A stretch of 64,000 bases of DNA from Neostapfia colusana (taxonomy: Eukaryota; Streptophyta; Magnoliopsida; Poales; Poaceae), in assembly GCA_030760725.1 (NCBI GenBank), contig JASWHV010000005.1:92696622-92760621 (forward strand). Direction: 5' to 3'. The notes beneath the pieces were generated by a model. It did not search any database. It saw nothing but the letters and a program-made list of their open reading frames with translations, and was not told the DNA's origin. Within the stretch, counting starts at the first letter, position 1, and each line of letters begins with the position of its first letter. Below, piece by piece: positions 22,791 through 34,742 of this stretch. Both the position numbers and the translations under genes were made by a program.

Positions 22791-25700
22791 TGTAAAGGTC
22801 CCAAAAATATGAATACAAAGAAACTGATGTTTGAATGCAAGTTGGTTTCATATGTATGAAAATTGAGACTTGTTTAAACTTTCACATGTGATGATGCATA
22901 TGAGGGCTCATTTAGCACAAGATCAATTTCTCATATGTATGAGAAAGTTAAAATCAGATTTTGTGACTAAATTGTTCAACTCAAATTTCAAATGAGGGCA
23001 ACACATTGATAATGCAAACTGTGGTGTTAAAAAGCTCATTTGCAGCAGCGAAACCAAAAATCAGGTTTCATATTTGAATTCCTTAGGTCCAAATTAGTGG
23101 GTATGCAAAGTATCATGAATTTTGAAGATGGTTTGCTATCCATTTTCCAAATGGACCTAAATTTGCAATGAATTCAACTACACATTTGAATTTGGATGAA
23201 ACTTGCCCAATTATCCAATTACAGTTCGGATTTGAATTCCCACAATTTAATTTCATAATTAGCCAAATTTTGGAGGATTTGAGAGGATAAGAGGGACAGT
23301 GGGACCCACTTGAAAGTTGCATGTTAAAAGATCTTCAGTGGAGGTGAGTCTCTCTTTTGCTTCTCCCGGGAGATCGACAGCAGCTGCTATCTTCGACAGC
23401 GCATGCCAAAATTTCAGTCGATTGCCGCACCAACCAACTCACAACGCTGATCAAATCCTCTCAGCTGAACCAGCGCTCAGCACAACACCGTGCTCGACTG
23501 CCTCTCCCGTTTTCCACTCACTGCTGCCTTTTCCCACAGAGCCTCTGCCACCGACTGCCGCGACAACCGGTCCACCGGCGCTCGGCCGTCTCTATGGGTT
23601 GCACGCGGAGCTGAGCCTCCCCACAGCGTCGCCATGCCCTCCTCGACGTGCCCGACGCAAGAGCTTGACGGTTTCTCCACTGGAAATTGGCGTCGAGCCC
23701 GGTTTTTGAACCGACGCCACAGCGAGCCGCCTATCACAAGAACCCGTCGCTAGGCCACCACAGTTCATCTCCCAGCGAGTTTAGAAACCCAAAAGGTTTG
23801 CCTAGACCTTCTCTTGCTTCACCGCAATAACCGGCAGCTTGTCACGAACTTTGCTCGTCGGAACTTTAGTTTTCCCCCCGACATGCGTTATGAACCGCGA
23901 GACGGAAATCGGGAAATTAGTGTGACACGATGCACCACTCATGACATAATCTAGAAAACCAGTTCTACACGTCCATGCAAGTTCGTGGGATCAAGAACCA
24001 GGGAGAACCATCGAGGAAACCTTCGGTTCTTTGAGTTTTTCGAGTTTTCACCGAATTCGACCTAGGTCGCACGGTGAACTTGTATTTGCTGACGTTTCTC
24101 GAGAGATCAAAGCTTTCGACGTTGCTCCCTAGGTTGTGGCGATGCTGTAGGAGCTAACTGCAGCAAGTTTGGGGAACTACAACGTCCTTGCTACGTCGCC
24201 AGAGTTGCCATAGAGGCTGTCGCCGTCGCGAAGCCATTTCCGGTGATTGCCGGTCGGCGCCAAGCGTGGCAGCATGTTCCCCGAACAATTTTAGGTACAG
24301 GCGGCGAGATTTGTTGAGGTTGGGGCACGGGAACACCCTTCCGGCGAGAACTCCGGGCGAGGTGGGCAGCGGACCGGCGCGGGACGGCTGGAGGTTGAAG
24401 AAGGTGCCCGGGCCCACTGTCAGTGAGAGGGAAATTAAAACTAGGATTTCTGCGGCCTCGGATCAGTTTGTGACTGCACACCGAGGTCTCTGTGGTCCCG
24501 TGTGTCTTCGTCTCAGGAAGTGACACGTAGCTCCGGCCTCGCTGTCAGAGATTTAAAGTTTTCCTGAATTTATTTGAAGTTCAGATTTCCTCCAAATTTT
24601 AGAAGGCCATATCTTTTGCTAGGAAACTCCAAAATTAGTGCTTCAGATCGGGTTAGATTCAGATTGAAAAACTCTATCCAAATATGCAACCCAATTTTAT
24701 GAATGTCAATAAACAATTCTGTAAAATTCTTTAAAGCTTTTCAGAAAAAAAGAATTTGTGAGTGAGTTTGGTTCATCTAAAAATCCTCAAATTTTGCCAG
24801 AGTAATGCGCAGTATGTTGCTGAACTCCTGTAAAAATTGCAGCTCATTTCGAGTTTATTTGGTTAGGAGAATTCATATTTCAATTTGCTGTGTTCAAATG
24901 AATACAAAAACTTTTTCAGAGAATTCCCAAAACTTGGAAATTCAGTTCTGGGCAATTCTTAACTCCAAAAATCCTAGAAAAGGCTCTATGAACTATAATG
25001 GAAATTTTAGTTCACTAGGTTTGACATGAACATGTGAGTTACTTCAGAATTAATTCCTTTTTGCTTAATTGCTTAGAGAATTGTTCTGAATAAACCACAC
25101 TATGAAAAGTGCTAATTTTTGGTCCAGATGACTTTCTTGTGACAAGGAACTCACATGAAAATTTTCAGCTCCATTGGAGATATGGATCATCACATTTCTC
25201 TTTATCCTCTTTAGGTGATCAAAACAAAAGTGAGGAATGCACTTATCATTTCATCATCTTTCTTAAACCAAACCCAACAACTAGCACCAGTGTCATTTTA
25301 AATTCTTAAACAGAGTTATGGTTTTAAACTTGTCATTAGATCTTGTTAGCAAAAGCTTTACAATTAAATATCTGTGCAAATTCATATCGTGTAGCATCGA
25401 CGTGAAGATTGTGAAGTAATCGAAGTGGAGATCAAAGAGGGAGGAAAGAAAGTGATCAAGCCTCAAGTGATCATCACTAAATGAAAATTATATACATTCT
25501 TAGTCACCTGCAAAACAGGCAAGCCCCGGTTTGCATTCGAGCAATTTTATAAAGTCTTTTCATTTCTTGATATCATAGCTTTGAATTGTTGATTGCATTA
25601 GGTCTAGATGATATTGAAAACCCAATTGCATGACCAGAATTACCTAAGAGAGAAAGGGTAGATTAGCACCTCCTCGAGTGGTTTTGGGCTATGCTAATTG

Positions 25701-26980
25701 TTAGTTTGGAAGGACCGGTAGAAGTCGAGAAGTTGGAATCTACTCGTGAGTTTAGGGCTTGGTTTCACCTGAGCGGGACGTGAATAGAATCATTGAGGAA
25801 AGTTAACAAGTAAGAAATGGAGACCGGGCAGGGTGATTGAGATGCAGCAGGCTGCGGACCGTGCGTGCATAGCCCTTCCTGTGTCGGTTAAGGCCCATCC
25901 ATACTTGGCCCTGTTGGACAAGATTGAGTTATGTACCGGGCCCATACTGGCTATATGGGACCCATGAAACCGATATACCTTGTGAGATCCACATTGGAAC
26001 TTTTCTAATCGGCTTAGGCTTTCGGCGTCAGTACAGCAGGAGGTAACTTGCTCAAGAACATATCACTGCAGGTACGTACCTTGAGGGAGCTTGCTGTTCG
26101 GGGCGATTAGACTGCGTCCTGGGTGGACGAACTTGGGAAAGGTGGCTGCGTACAACATCAGTCGAGGTTGCTGCCGGCAACTTGGAGTATGGGTGTACCT
26201 GTCGTGTAGTCCAGGCGTCTACTGATTTGAGTCACTGCTCTCAGTCATATGAGCATACTTGCCCACTGCGTCTTGACGTAGTAAGAACTGAAGTGATTTC
26301 CTTTGAATTTGACAAGGCTTGTTAGTTAAAGTTGTATTGCAACCATGCTTGAATTAGAGGTAGTGCCAATTAAACTTTACTTCACTTTGTGCAAGAAGCA
26401 TCGCAACAAAGTGTTTCTTCTTTGATTGTGGAGTTGCGATGCTGTTCGGCTCAAGGTCTTTAAAATGAGGCTTAAAATCTGAAAGTAAAGGATCATTTGT
26501 AGGCGAGTCCTTTATGCAAATTCAGATACCTTTTTCCATCCATCGTGCATGTAGAGTTTTTGTTTAGAGGAGATGGATCAGTCTTGCTGAGCCTATGTGC
26601 TCACGCTTGCTATATGAGTGGTTCTGCTGGTTAACATCGAAGCTATGAGGAGGTTTTCCATTGAGACTCGGAGACTTCCGAGTCGTTTAACACATGGAGA
26701 ACCCAACCGCTGCAGTTGTCTTCGTGTTGCTAGCGAGAAGAGTGTGCGGGCTGGACATCTTCTCGAGTGCTTAGTAGTTATTCAATGGTAGATGACTATA
26801 GTCTTCCGTTGTAGATTTTTTATGTAAATTATTTACAAAGAACAATCGTAAGCTTCCACTTTTGATTTATGTGATACATTTTCCTTATATGTATGCTGTC
26901 GAGTGCCGCATATCACAGCACCACCCAATGCGATTCCCGAGCAAGCGGCACGGCCCCGTGATTGGGTCCGGGTCCTGTCA
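22791..26980 (+). mobile_element. 5' LTR of element E
   Basis: This is a 4,190-bp plus-strand LTR from TGTAAAGGTCCC to GGTCCTGTCA, the same type as D, X and Y in opposite orientation. It has a GC-rich block at 23340-24530, the shared AGGCAAGCCCCGGTTTGC block at 25517-25534, and the hairpin at 26588-26603. The acceptor-like CAG of its relatives reads CTG here. A degenerate primer-binding site follows. It is inserted in the protease region of F; 22786-22790 (TTTCA) would be its left target duplication. Confidence 0.88.
26588..26603 (+). promoter_or_regulatory. conserved LTR hairpin (E)
   Basis: TGAGC-CTATGT-GCTCA is preceded by TTGC. The position of the acceptor AG in relatives falls at 26629, 26 nt downstream, but reads CTG. 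Confidence 0.6.
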
Positions 26981-26983
26981 GCG

Positions 26984-26996
26984 TGGTATTAGAGCC
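26984..26996 (+). other. primer-binding site of E, one base changed
   Basis: TGGTATTAGAGCC differs from the usual site by one C-to-T change. It follows the LTR by 3 nt. Confidence 0.85.
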
Positions 26997-27394
26997 GCAA
27001 TAGGATTAGCGCACGGAATAAGGATTGTATTACGACAAAAACATAGGATACGGTGAGGAAACGGTATTAGGCCCACATAAGGACAACTATATTATCCTAA
27101 TATGATGGTGGCAACCTAACTTATGTGTTATGTCGGAAAATAATGCATCTCGGGACGTTCTATGTCTTGGAGGGTGCATGTAAGCGCTGTCCACTGGTGC
27201 GCACAAGCTGAAGGTTGGATCCTCACGGGTGGCAGGTAACCTGGCCAGCTTTAGTATCCTCTACAACTCATCATGTCGTTTGGGGTATTCGAGCAACGTC
27301 CTTCCCTAGCGTGCTACGGGCAAGTATGGGAGAGCCCGTCACGTGGTTAGCAACGTGAACGCTTAGCTCAAGGCGTGTTTGGCTTGAGAACACC
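26997..27394 (+). mobile_element. partial 5' leader of element E
   Basis: It is the reverse complement of the leader type seen in C at 45300-45690 (for example GGCGTGTTTGGCTTGAGAAC against the complement near 45310). It holds no gene. It is interrupted at 27394 by C; ACACC at 27390-27394 would be one copy of the target duplication of C. The rest of E lies beyond the window. Confidence 0.78.
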
Positions 27395-27600
27395 TGTCGA
27401 GGCAGCCAGACCACCCGCTCATTCACGGGGCCGTGCCACTCGCCCGAGGACCTTGTCGGGTGGTGCCGTGCGATGCAGCACCCAACAACTCACGGGACGA
27501 GGAAATATCATATTACACAAATCTGTTTTGCGGAAGCGTACAAAGAGTATTTTACAAATACTTATCTCATAATAATACTACAGCAGAAGACTACAACCCT
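27395..27600 (-). mobile_element. 3' LTR remnant of element C
   Basis: It begins exactly at the LTR terminus (TGTCGAGGC) and matches the 5' LTR of C at 45706-45911 with scattered changes. After about 206 bp it jumps into pol. The remaining roughly 4 kb of the LTR, the polypurine tract and the end of pol were lost in one deletion. Confidence 0.85.
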
Positions 27601-29788
27601 GAACTCGGTCTTCGGCTTCATCACAAGATGAACCCCGAACAGTATTCGCCGGACTCACACCAATTCAGTGGTGTGCGACACTTCCGGCCGTAGAGAGCTT
27701 CATACGGTGCCATTTTAATACTCGCTTGATACCCGTGGTTGTATGAAAAGTCCGCCAATGGTAAGTGATCATCCCAACTCTTACCGTGGTGGATGGCACA
27801 CGCTCTCAACATATCTTCTAGCTCTTGGTTCACCCTCTCCGTCTGCCCATCGGTTTGAGGGTGATATGCGGAGCTTCTAATCAGCTTGGTGCCCAACGAG
27901 GCGTGCAGCTGCTCCCAAAAACGAGCAACAAACAACGCACCCCGATCTGAAATGATAGTCTTCGGAACACCATGCGAGCATATAATTCTTGAGATGTATA
28001 ACTCTACATATTGATTGGCTCGATAATGAGTGTTCTCCGCTGTGAAATGAGCTGATTTCGTTAACCGGTCGACGATCACCCAAATCGAGTCATGCTTCCG
28101 GGATGTGAGCGGTAATCCGACGATGAAATCCATACTTACATCCTCCCACTTCCACGCTGGTATCTTCAGAGGTTGTAGCGGTCCGGCTTTTCGCATATGA
28201 TCAGCCTTGACCCATCTATACGTATCACACTCAGATACGTATTTAGCAATTTCCCTCTTCATCCGCGTCCACCAAAATTTCTGTTTTAAATCTTGGTACA
28301 TCTTGTTACTTCCAGGACGAATGGAAAACTTTGACAGGTGGGCCTCATCCAAAATCTTCTTCCAAAGTTTTATATTACGCGGTACCACTATACGGTCGTT
28401 AAACCATAGCGTACATTCATCATCCTTCCGGAAACACTGCACCTCTCTGTTGTCTAGTCTTCTCCGTATGTAAGACATACCCCTGTCTCTTCTTTGAGCC
28501 TCAAAAATCTCTTCATGGATTGTTGGAATGAGAGCAATATTATAAATTGCTCCATACGGAATGACACGGAGACTTGGTTCTTCCTCTTCCAACTCAGCAA
28601 TCGCCAAGTTATGAACGTGGGCTTTCCGACTAAGTGCGTCGGCAACCACGTTTTCTTTTCCCGGATGGTAGTGGATCTCGATTTCATAATCTTTTATGAG
28701 TTCAAACCATCTCCGTTGTCTCATATTCAGCTCCTTCTACATGAAGATGTACTTCAAGCTTTTATGGTCGGTGTAGAGGTGGACAAGATTGCCAAGTAGG
28801 TAATGCCTCCACATCTTTAACGCTAACACCACAGCAGCAAGATCGAGATCATGAGTTGGATAATGCTGCTCGTGGATTCGCAGTTGACGAGACCCATAAG
28901 CGACTACACGCCCTTCTTGCATAAGAACGCAGCCGAGACCGATGCCGAATGCATCACAATATACATCAAATGACTTCATCGTGTCTGGCTGAGCAAGAAC
29001 TGGAGCTGTTGTGAGATGTTTCACCAATGTATTGAATGTTGCTTCACATGCCGCATTCCACATGTATTTCGTGCCCTTCTTCAGCAGCTCCGTCATTGGT
29101 TTAGCAATTTTTGAGAAGCTCGGAATGAACCTCCGATAATACCCCGCTAAACCTAGGAAAATTTGGACCTCGTGGACTGATTTTGGAGATTCCCATTTCA
29201 GCACTTGTTCAAATTTTTATGGGGTCCACAGCAATGCCATCTGCTGAAACGATATGGCCTAGAAAAGACACTTGATCAATCCAAAACTCGCACTTACTGA
29301 ACTTGGCATACAATTTGTGCTCCCTCAACCGTTGTAGCACGATACGCAAATGTTCAGCGTGCTCTTCTTCAGGTTTGGAGTAAACCAAAATCTCGTTGAT
29401 GAATACCACGACGAACTTGTCTAACTCCGGCACGGACACCGAATTCATTAAGTACATAAAGTATGCCGGAGCGTTGGTTAACCCAAATGACATGACGAGG
29501 TACTCATAAAGCCCGTATCTCGTCGAGAATGCTGTCTTCGGTATGTCCTCTGGTCGGATTTTGATTTGATGAAGATGTCGATGCGGGGCAAAGGATACTT
29601 ATTCTTTATAGTGACAGCATTTAGAAGACGATAATCAAAATATAGACACAGTGTTTCGTCCTTCTTCCTAACGAACAGCGCAGAGCAACCCCAAGTTGAA
29701 GAACTTGGTCGTATGAAACCCTTGCTCATGAGTTCATTTAGTTCTCCTTCAACTCCGCTGGCTCGTTAGGTGCCATCTCGTAAGGCCT
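27601..29788 (-). pseudogene. pol: pol of C (RT, RNaseH, integrase), decayed
   Basis: Reading from 29788 downward: the RT start (RPSSSTWGCSALF) is followed by a deletion of about 61 bp near 29575, which removes the segment around DLRSGYH. RT continues in 29209-29493, where the catalytic FIDD reads FINE. The connection and RNaseH are in 28737-29204, ending at a TAG that is CAG in D. The RNaseH end, integrase zinc domain and DDE core are in 27621-28724 (SDRGALF, QTDGQTERVNQ). The C-terminus and chromodomain are missing because of the deletion at 27600. This copy is clearly dead. Confidence 0.9.
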
Positions 29789-31261
29789 TCATGAAATAGG
29801 TGTTGTTCCCCGTGCCAGTTCAATCTTGAACTCAACGTCCCGTTCAGGCGGCATGCCCGGTAAATCATCGGGAAACACATCGGCATAGTCACGTACCATC
29901 GGAATATCTTCAAGTTTAAGCACTTCCGTGTGGTAGGCCTCTGCCATTTCTTGATCTTCGCTGTCTAAAAACAGCGTGTGCTGTCCGTGAATCGGCGAGT
30001 CAATCTGAACAGACCGGTTACCGATATTGAAAACGACACCGTGATAGTTTAACCAAGACATCCCCAATATTATGTCTATCTTCTGCCCATCCAACATAAT
30101 CAGCGATGTTGGGTCTATTTTTCCTCCCAAACACAAAGCTTCTCGGGACACAATCTGATTAGCAGAGAAATTTCCTCCTGGTGAACGTATAAGATAACTC
30201 GTTGTGGGAGTATTGGTGGATAATTGGTGCTGATTCACGCATGATTTGCTTATAAAATTGTGGGTTGCACCGGAATCAAAAAGTGTGAGCATGGGTACGT
30301 CATTCAAAGTGAACATGCTCGCTAACACCGGTGCTCCCTCCGGGACATCCTCAATAGCAAGATGTTGCACACTCCTAGATTGCAATGCTGTTATGTCTAC
30401 TTGAGCATGTGGCGGCATACCACTTGATGATGATGGTTGTCCGCTGTTCAACAACTTCTCCCGGCATTCCCGCATAAAATGCCCATAACGGTGGCAATAA
30501 GAATACAGATGTTTCCCCGGTTCTTCGCTGACTTGCAGTAGAGAAGTTGATGTACTTGGCTGCAGCAATGATGCACCAGAAATCATTTGTTGCTGCAGAT
30601 GTGTTGGTGCTTCAAGACTGGATTCTTGAGCAGGAAATCTGGAATATGTTGATCTTACTGGTGGCTGCCATAATTCATCGGATGGTGTGCGATACACCAA
30701 ACAGTATTTACGAGGAACAACTGGTGTGTCTTCTAACATATCATCCCGGTCCCTCTTCTCTGCTTGACACTCAAGTGTCGCCTGTTCTTGCAGCAGGGCA
30801 GCACTTATCAACTCGGTGCAATTGCCTTGATTGAACAAAGCCAGCTTATCTTTTAATATGGCACTCAGGCCATGGAAAAAGTAGTCACACCTTGCAGCTT
30901 CGCTCGTCGCATAATCAGGAGCATATTGTGCCAAATGGTTATACCGTTTGACATAATCGAGGACATTCATGTCTCCCTGCTTCAAGTTCCTGAATTCCTG
31001 CTGCTGGGCCTTGATAAAACCCATAGAAATGTGACGAGCATGGAATGCTTCACGAAATTCTGTCCATTCCACTTGATGACCTTCCGGAGCGGTGGCGAGA
31101 TAAGCGAACCACCAATTTCCGGCGGCTCCATGGAGCTATTGAGCTGCAAATAATGTCTTCTGATACTCATCGCGCTCAAACACTCCAAACTTGGACTCCA
31201 TAACCCGAAGCCACTGATCAGCTTCTACTGTTTCATTAGCTTCCGTGAAAATAGCGGTTGG
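29789..31261 (-). pseudogene. gag: gag and protease of C
   Basis: The frame 29789-31072 carries the capsid-type region (QQQEFRNLKQGDM, YFFHGLSA), a Gln-rich linker, a damaged zinc knuckle and the protease (LFDSGATHNF, IILGMSWL). The first Cys of the knuckle is Tyr here (YSYCHRYGHFMREC), while D keeps C-x2-C-x4-H-x4-C. The stretch from 31073 to 31261 is in the same gag but has an in-frame TAG near 31139 where D has Gln. At 29789 a TGA replaces an Arg codon of D. The gag N-terminus is separated by B and lies at 43948-44172. Confidence 0.9.
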
Positions 31262-31266
31262 GTCGC
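31262..31266. repeat. target-site duplication of B, left (GTCGC)
   Basis: GTCGC precedes LTR 31267 and is repeated exactly at 43943-43947. Removing B and one copy restores a continuous gag sequence in C that aligns with D at 59520. Confidence 0.95.
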
Positions 31267-31513
31267 TGTCACACCCGGTTTTTCCGAAGAACAACCGAGT
31301 GAATATCACATGTATGCCAGGATCATTTTCTCATACATGTGATGACAAATAGTGAAGCATCATTTATTACAAGCCAGGTGTCGAATATAAATAAGTCTTA
31401 CATAGCAAATGTCTCGATGGACAATAAGAAGTTCATCACAAGTAAATAAACTAGCAGCGGAATATTATTCTTGAGGGCTCCTTCACAGGCGTTGCCCGGG
31501 GGTCTCCATGAAC

Positions 31514-31572
31514 CTAGAAACCTTCTTCGGGACCAAAGTCTTGTTCATTGTATACCACCTCATTATCTTGAC
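31514..31572 (-). other. acidic peptide end in B LTR after an acceptor-like site
   Basis: After the CAG, one frame reads QDNEVVYNEQDFGPEEGF and then TAG. It aligns in position, acidity and stop with the A LTR peptide at 3424-3480. The second LTR copy (40759-40817) keeps the frame, with one Pro codon changed to Leu. Its function, if any, is unknown. Confidence 0.3.
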
Positions 31573-31607
31573 CTGAGCAGCAATATAAACCAACAAATAT
31601 GCAAGGT

Positions 31608-31626
31608 TGAGTACCAATGGTACTCA
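31608..31626 (-). promoter_or_regulatory. conserved LTR hairpin (B, 3' LTR)
   Basis: TGAGTACC/GGTACTCA is a perfect 8-bp stem with a 3-nt loop, the same stem as in A although the surrounding LTR sequence differs. It lies 35 nt ahead of the acceptor-like CAG, as in A. Confidence 0.65.
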
Positions 31627-34600
31627 GCAAGTGTGGGAAAATTATGTCATGCATGGCTATAACAAGGGGAGGTTGAACTCATGGTTAAAGCACTACGCAA
31701 TTAATACCTATCACCTTAGCTTATTAAGCACCTACATTACTACACAGGTGAAATGGTCCCAATCTCCCATCCCATCATCATAATCCAATAACCATAACAT
31801 CATTTCCAATGTTAAGATCCCCGCTTAACATCCACAACTTCCAAAATCATCAATCCTCTAATCATGAATAAGTCCAAGACGCTCTTGACCGTGAGCATGA
31901 CTGTCATGACAGTTTTGACTCTTCAGAGTTTGTACCACTGTACCCACATGTAGTGATTTCATCCCCCGTTTCCGGGTGGACTAAAAGAACCTCCATTATG
32001 CCAGTGGCTACGAACCACATTCACACTTCCCAGGTGTGTAGCCAGGAGATCACTACGAAGCCTTTACAAAGCGATTCCCGACGAGCATGGGCCCACTGAG
32101 GTTTCACCCCTAACAGCATACAAGAGGCTCCAACCCCGCTGCAGTGGCCCCCTCTTGAGCCTTGCGGTTCATATGGTAGTCCAGCTGACACCTACTCCCC
32201 GCACCATCCAACACACCCATACTACGCCGGGGATACACCTAATTAATTGTCCAAGCTGCCCCATCTCAGCATGTGGTTGGCACTGTAAAGCCAGGTTACA
32301 TGCTCCATGAACCGGTCCTTAGGATCCAGGCAAGTACTAAACACAAACCCGAGTCTCGTGCACCCAGCACACAACCAAAACATCCAACTTGCCTTGATCC
32401 CTACCTCTACATAACTCACAATACCTCATTCAAGAGTATGGTAAAATAAACTGATTATCTCATATCCCAATTATCCCATTCTAAGCACGGCTAAGCATAT
32501 GCATAATAATAAATGACATGATAAAATAAATCCCAACCCAGGCTACAAGGAAACAAGGTAATGCAATTCTAGGGAAACTTCCTAGCATGGGTTTCAATTT
32601 CAATTGACAATGCAAATAATTCTAGCTACACATCCTAGTATAGGATCAAAGTGGTCAAGGACACTTGCCTCCTTCCTGCTGCTCTTGAAATAGGTAGTCC
32701 TGATCTTGGAAAGGAATAACTTGCTCTTGAGCAGGTTCTACATCATACCATCACACATAGCAAAAGAAAAACAACAATCCATAAGACATGGTTCACACTT
32801 CCACTTCATACAAACCACACATTCATATTTATGAAAGTCATTCTCATTTCTATGTGTTGTGGTTACTCTATGTGTGTTGATTTTGGCTTCCATGCACTTT
32901 TAAACATGTGCATATGATTTCTACTTTTGTATTCATATTTTATGTTTGTATATATTATATGAGTTTCCAATTTAAACAAATTCCTTATATTCAATTTATA
33001 CACCTTTTAGCTACCAAGTGTGCATGAAGGGTATTTTTCTTCTCCATATGTGTATTCAGAATTTCAAGCAACCCTAAACTGAATTCTTTGGATTTTAGAA
33101 ACTCCATTTATCATTTACTAGTTGCTATATTTTCAGATTCATTTTCCTATGCATAAATGTGTACTTTCTTATGAAAATAGTAAGACACATCATCTAAACA
33201 GAATAGGTTCTGGTCCTAAATAATTTAATAACATATTTTGACCTTTGCCTCTGATGTAAACTATTTCACAATTATTTTCCCTATTTTCTAGAACTATTCT
33301 TTACTTAAAAATGTGTCTTTAAATGTGAATAATAAATTAAACAGATTCAGTTCAGCCCAAAATATATTTTTATCTCACTCCAAAGTTTCCTAAATACTGA
33401 GAAAGTCTTTAATTTAATTTTGACAATATGTTTGTCCCACTTTTTAATTGTTATACACTAGCCACATATTCAATTTCCTAAATTAAATACTAAACAGCGC
33501 TAAAAAGTTAAACTTACCCCACTACAGGGTCTATAATATTATTTTAAGAATTTTCAGGGGTCTAGCTACACTTATCAGAGGTGTTTTTCCTAATTTTCAT
33601 TAAGTCCAGGGGCTAAAACTGATTTTTAAATGAATTTACATGATTTTCTGGAGTTCCAGGCGCTAGATCAGAAGTTTCCGGGGCTAGCTCTTATTTCCCG
33701 AGAACCCCAGGGGGTAGCACGTAAGATTTCCAGTCTTTATAACGCGGGGCTGACGTGGACCGTCCGATTTTAAACCGACGGCCGAGATTATAACATCGAA
33801 CCGGTACGCGGGGATTTAAACCCTACCGTGCGATTTAAAATAAACGGCGCACAAGCGGCCACGTCGCTCTGATCGAGCGCGGGCGGCGCTGCCGGCGGCG
33901 CACGGCGGCGGGAAGCGGCGATCTCGCCGGAAACTTTCGGATCTTCGGGAATTCTTCCTAGAACTGTGATTTTATGGTATAGATCGGTACAGGGGAGGTC
34001 GGGGATCTCACCTCGGGGGTTTTCTTGAGCTCGGAGGTCCTGGAAAGTGATCGGCGGTGAGGTCCGAGGCAAAACCACGGCGAAGCTCGTCGGCGCTGTG
34101 TTTACACCGCAAGTCACCGAGTTTTCTGCACCTTCAAGGTTCCCCGGAGGCGGTGGATCAAGACCAGCGAGTTAGATCGGAGTTTTCGAGCTTAGATCGG
34201 CCAGAATTCACCGGAGAAGTCTCGGTTCTCACCGGAGTAAAAATCGGCGATCGCGTGGGAAAAACAGAACGAGGCCGGGGTTTTTATAGACGGGGGAGGG
34301 CGGCGGGGTGGTTTAGATCATGTCCGCGTCGCCTACGAATAGAATTCAGCGGGGATACGCCGAAATCCCGATCGGTTTTGATTCGGGTGCGAGGGAGTCC
34401 GGCGCTGTCGCGAGGTAGACGAAGATCGGGTGGGTCCCGCCTGTCAGTGTGAGGCAGCAGCGCGCGCGGCTGCGGGCTGGCGCGGGTGCTGGCTGGGCCG
34501 GCTGGTGGGTTTCGGCCCACTGGCCGATTTTTTTTCTTTTTTCTCTTTTTCTTTTTTCTATTTCTTTTCTGATTTGAGTTTAATTTGAATTCCAGTTTGA

Positions 34601-34697
34601 ATTTGAATTTTTGCAAAACATGCAACACGTCGAAATTTTTTTTAAATTCCCCTCTTAACATGATTTAGGGTCTTAACAATATTTTTGGGGTGTTACA

Positions 34698-34711
34698 GCT
34701 CTACCCCCCTT
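34698..34711 (-). other. polypurine tract of B
   Basis: The sense strand reads AAGGGGGGTAGAGC next to the 3' LTR, nearly identical to that of A. Confidence 0.92.
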
Positions 34712-34742
34712 AAAAGAAATCTCGTCCTCGAGATTGGTGTTC

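Larger units (their letters stand above)
31267..34697 (-). repeat. 3' LTR of B
   Basis: On the minus strand it runs from TGTAACACCCC to CCGGGTGTGACA. The sense layout is a GC-rich first 1 kb (34697-33700), then AT-rich, then mixed. A donor-like CCGAG|GTGAG lies at 34015-34007. The hairpin is at 31608-31626. The acceptor-like CAG ends at 31573, giving a putative intron 31573-34011. Confidence 0.95.

Noticed and set aside
22791..27394. E and C as two ends of one inverted element
   Set aside because: E is plus-strand with its own primer-binding site and leader, and C begins exactly at an LTR terminus inside that leader, so insertion of C into E explains the inverted similarity.
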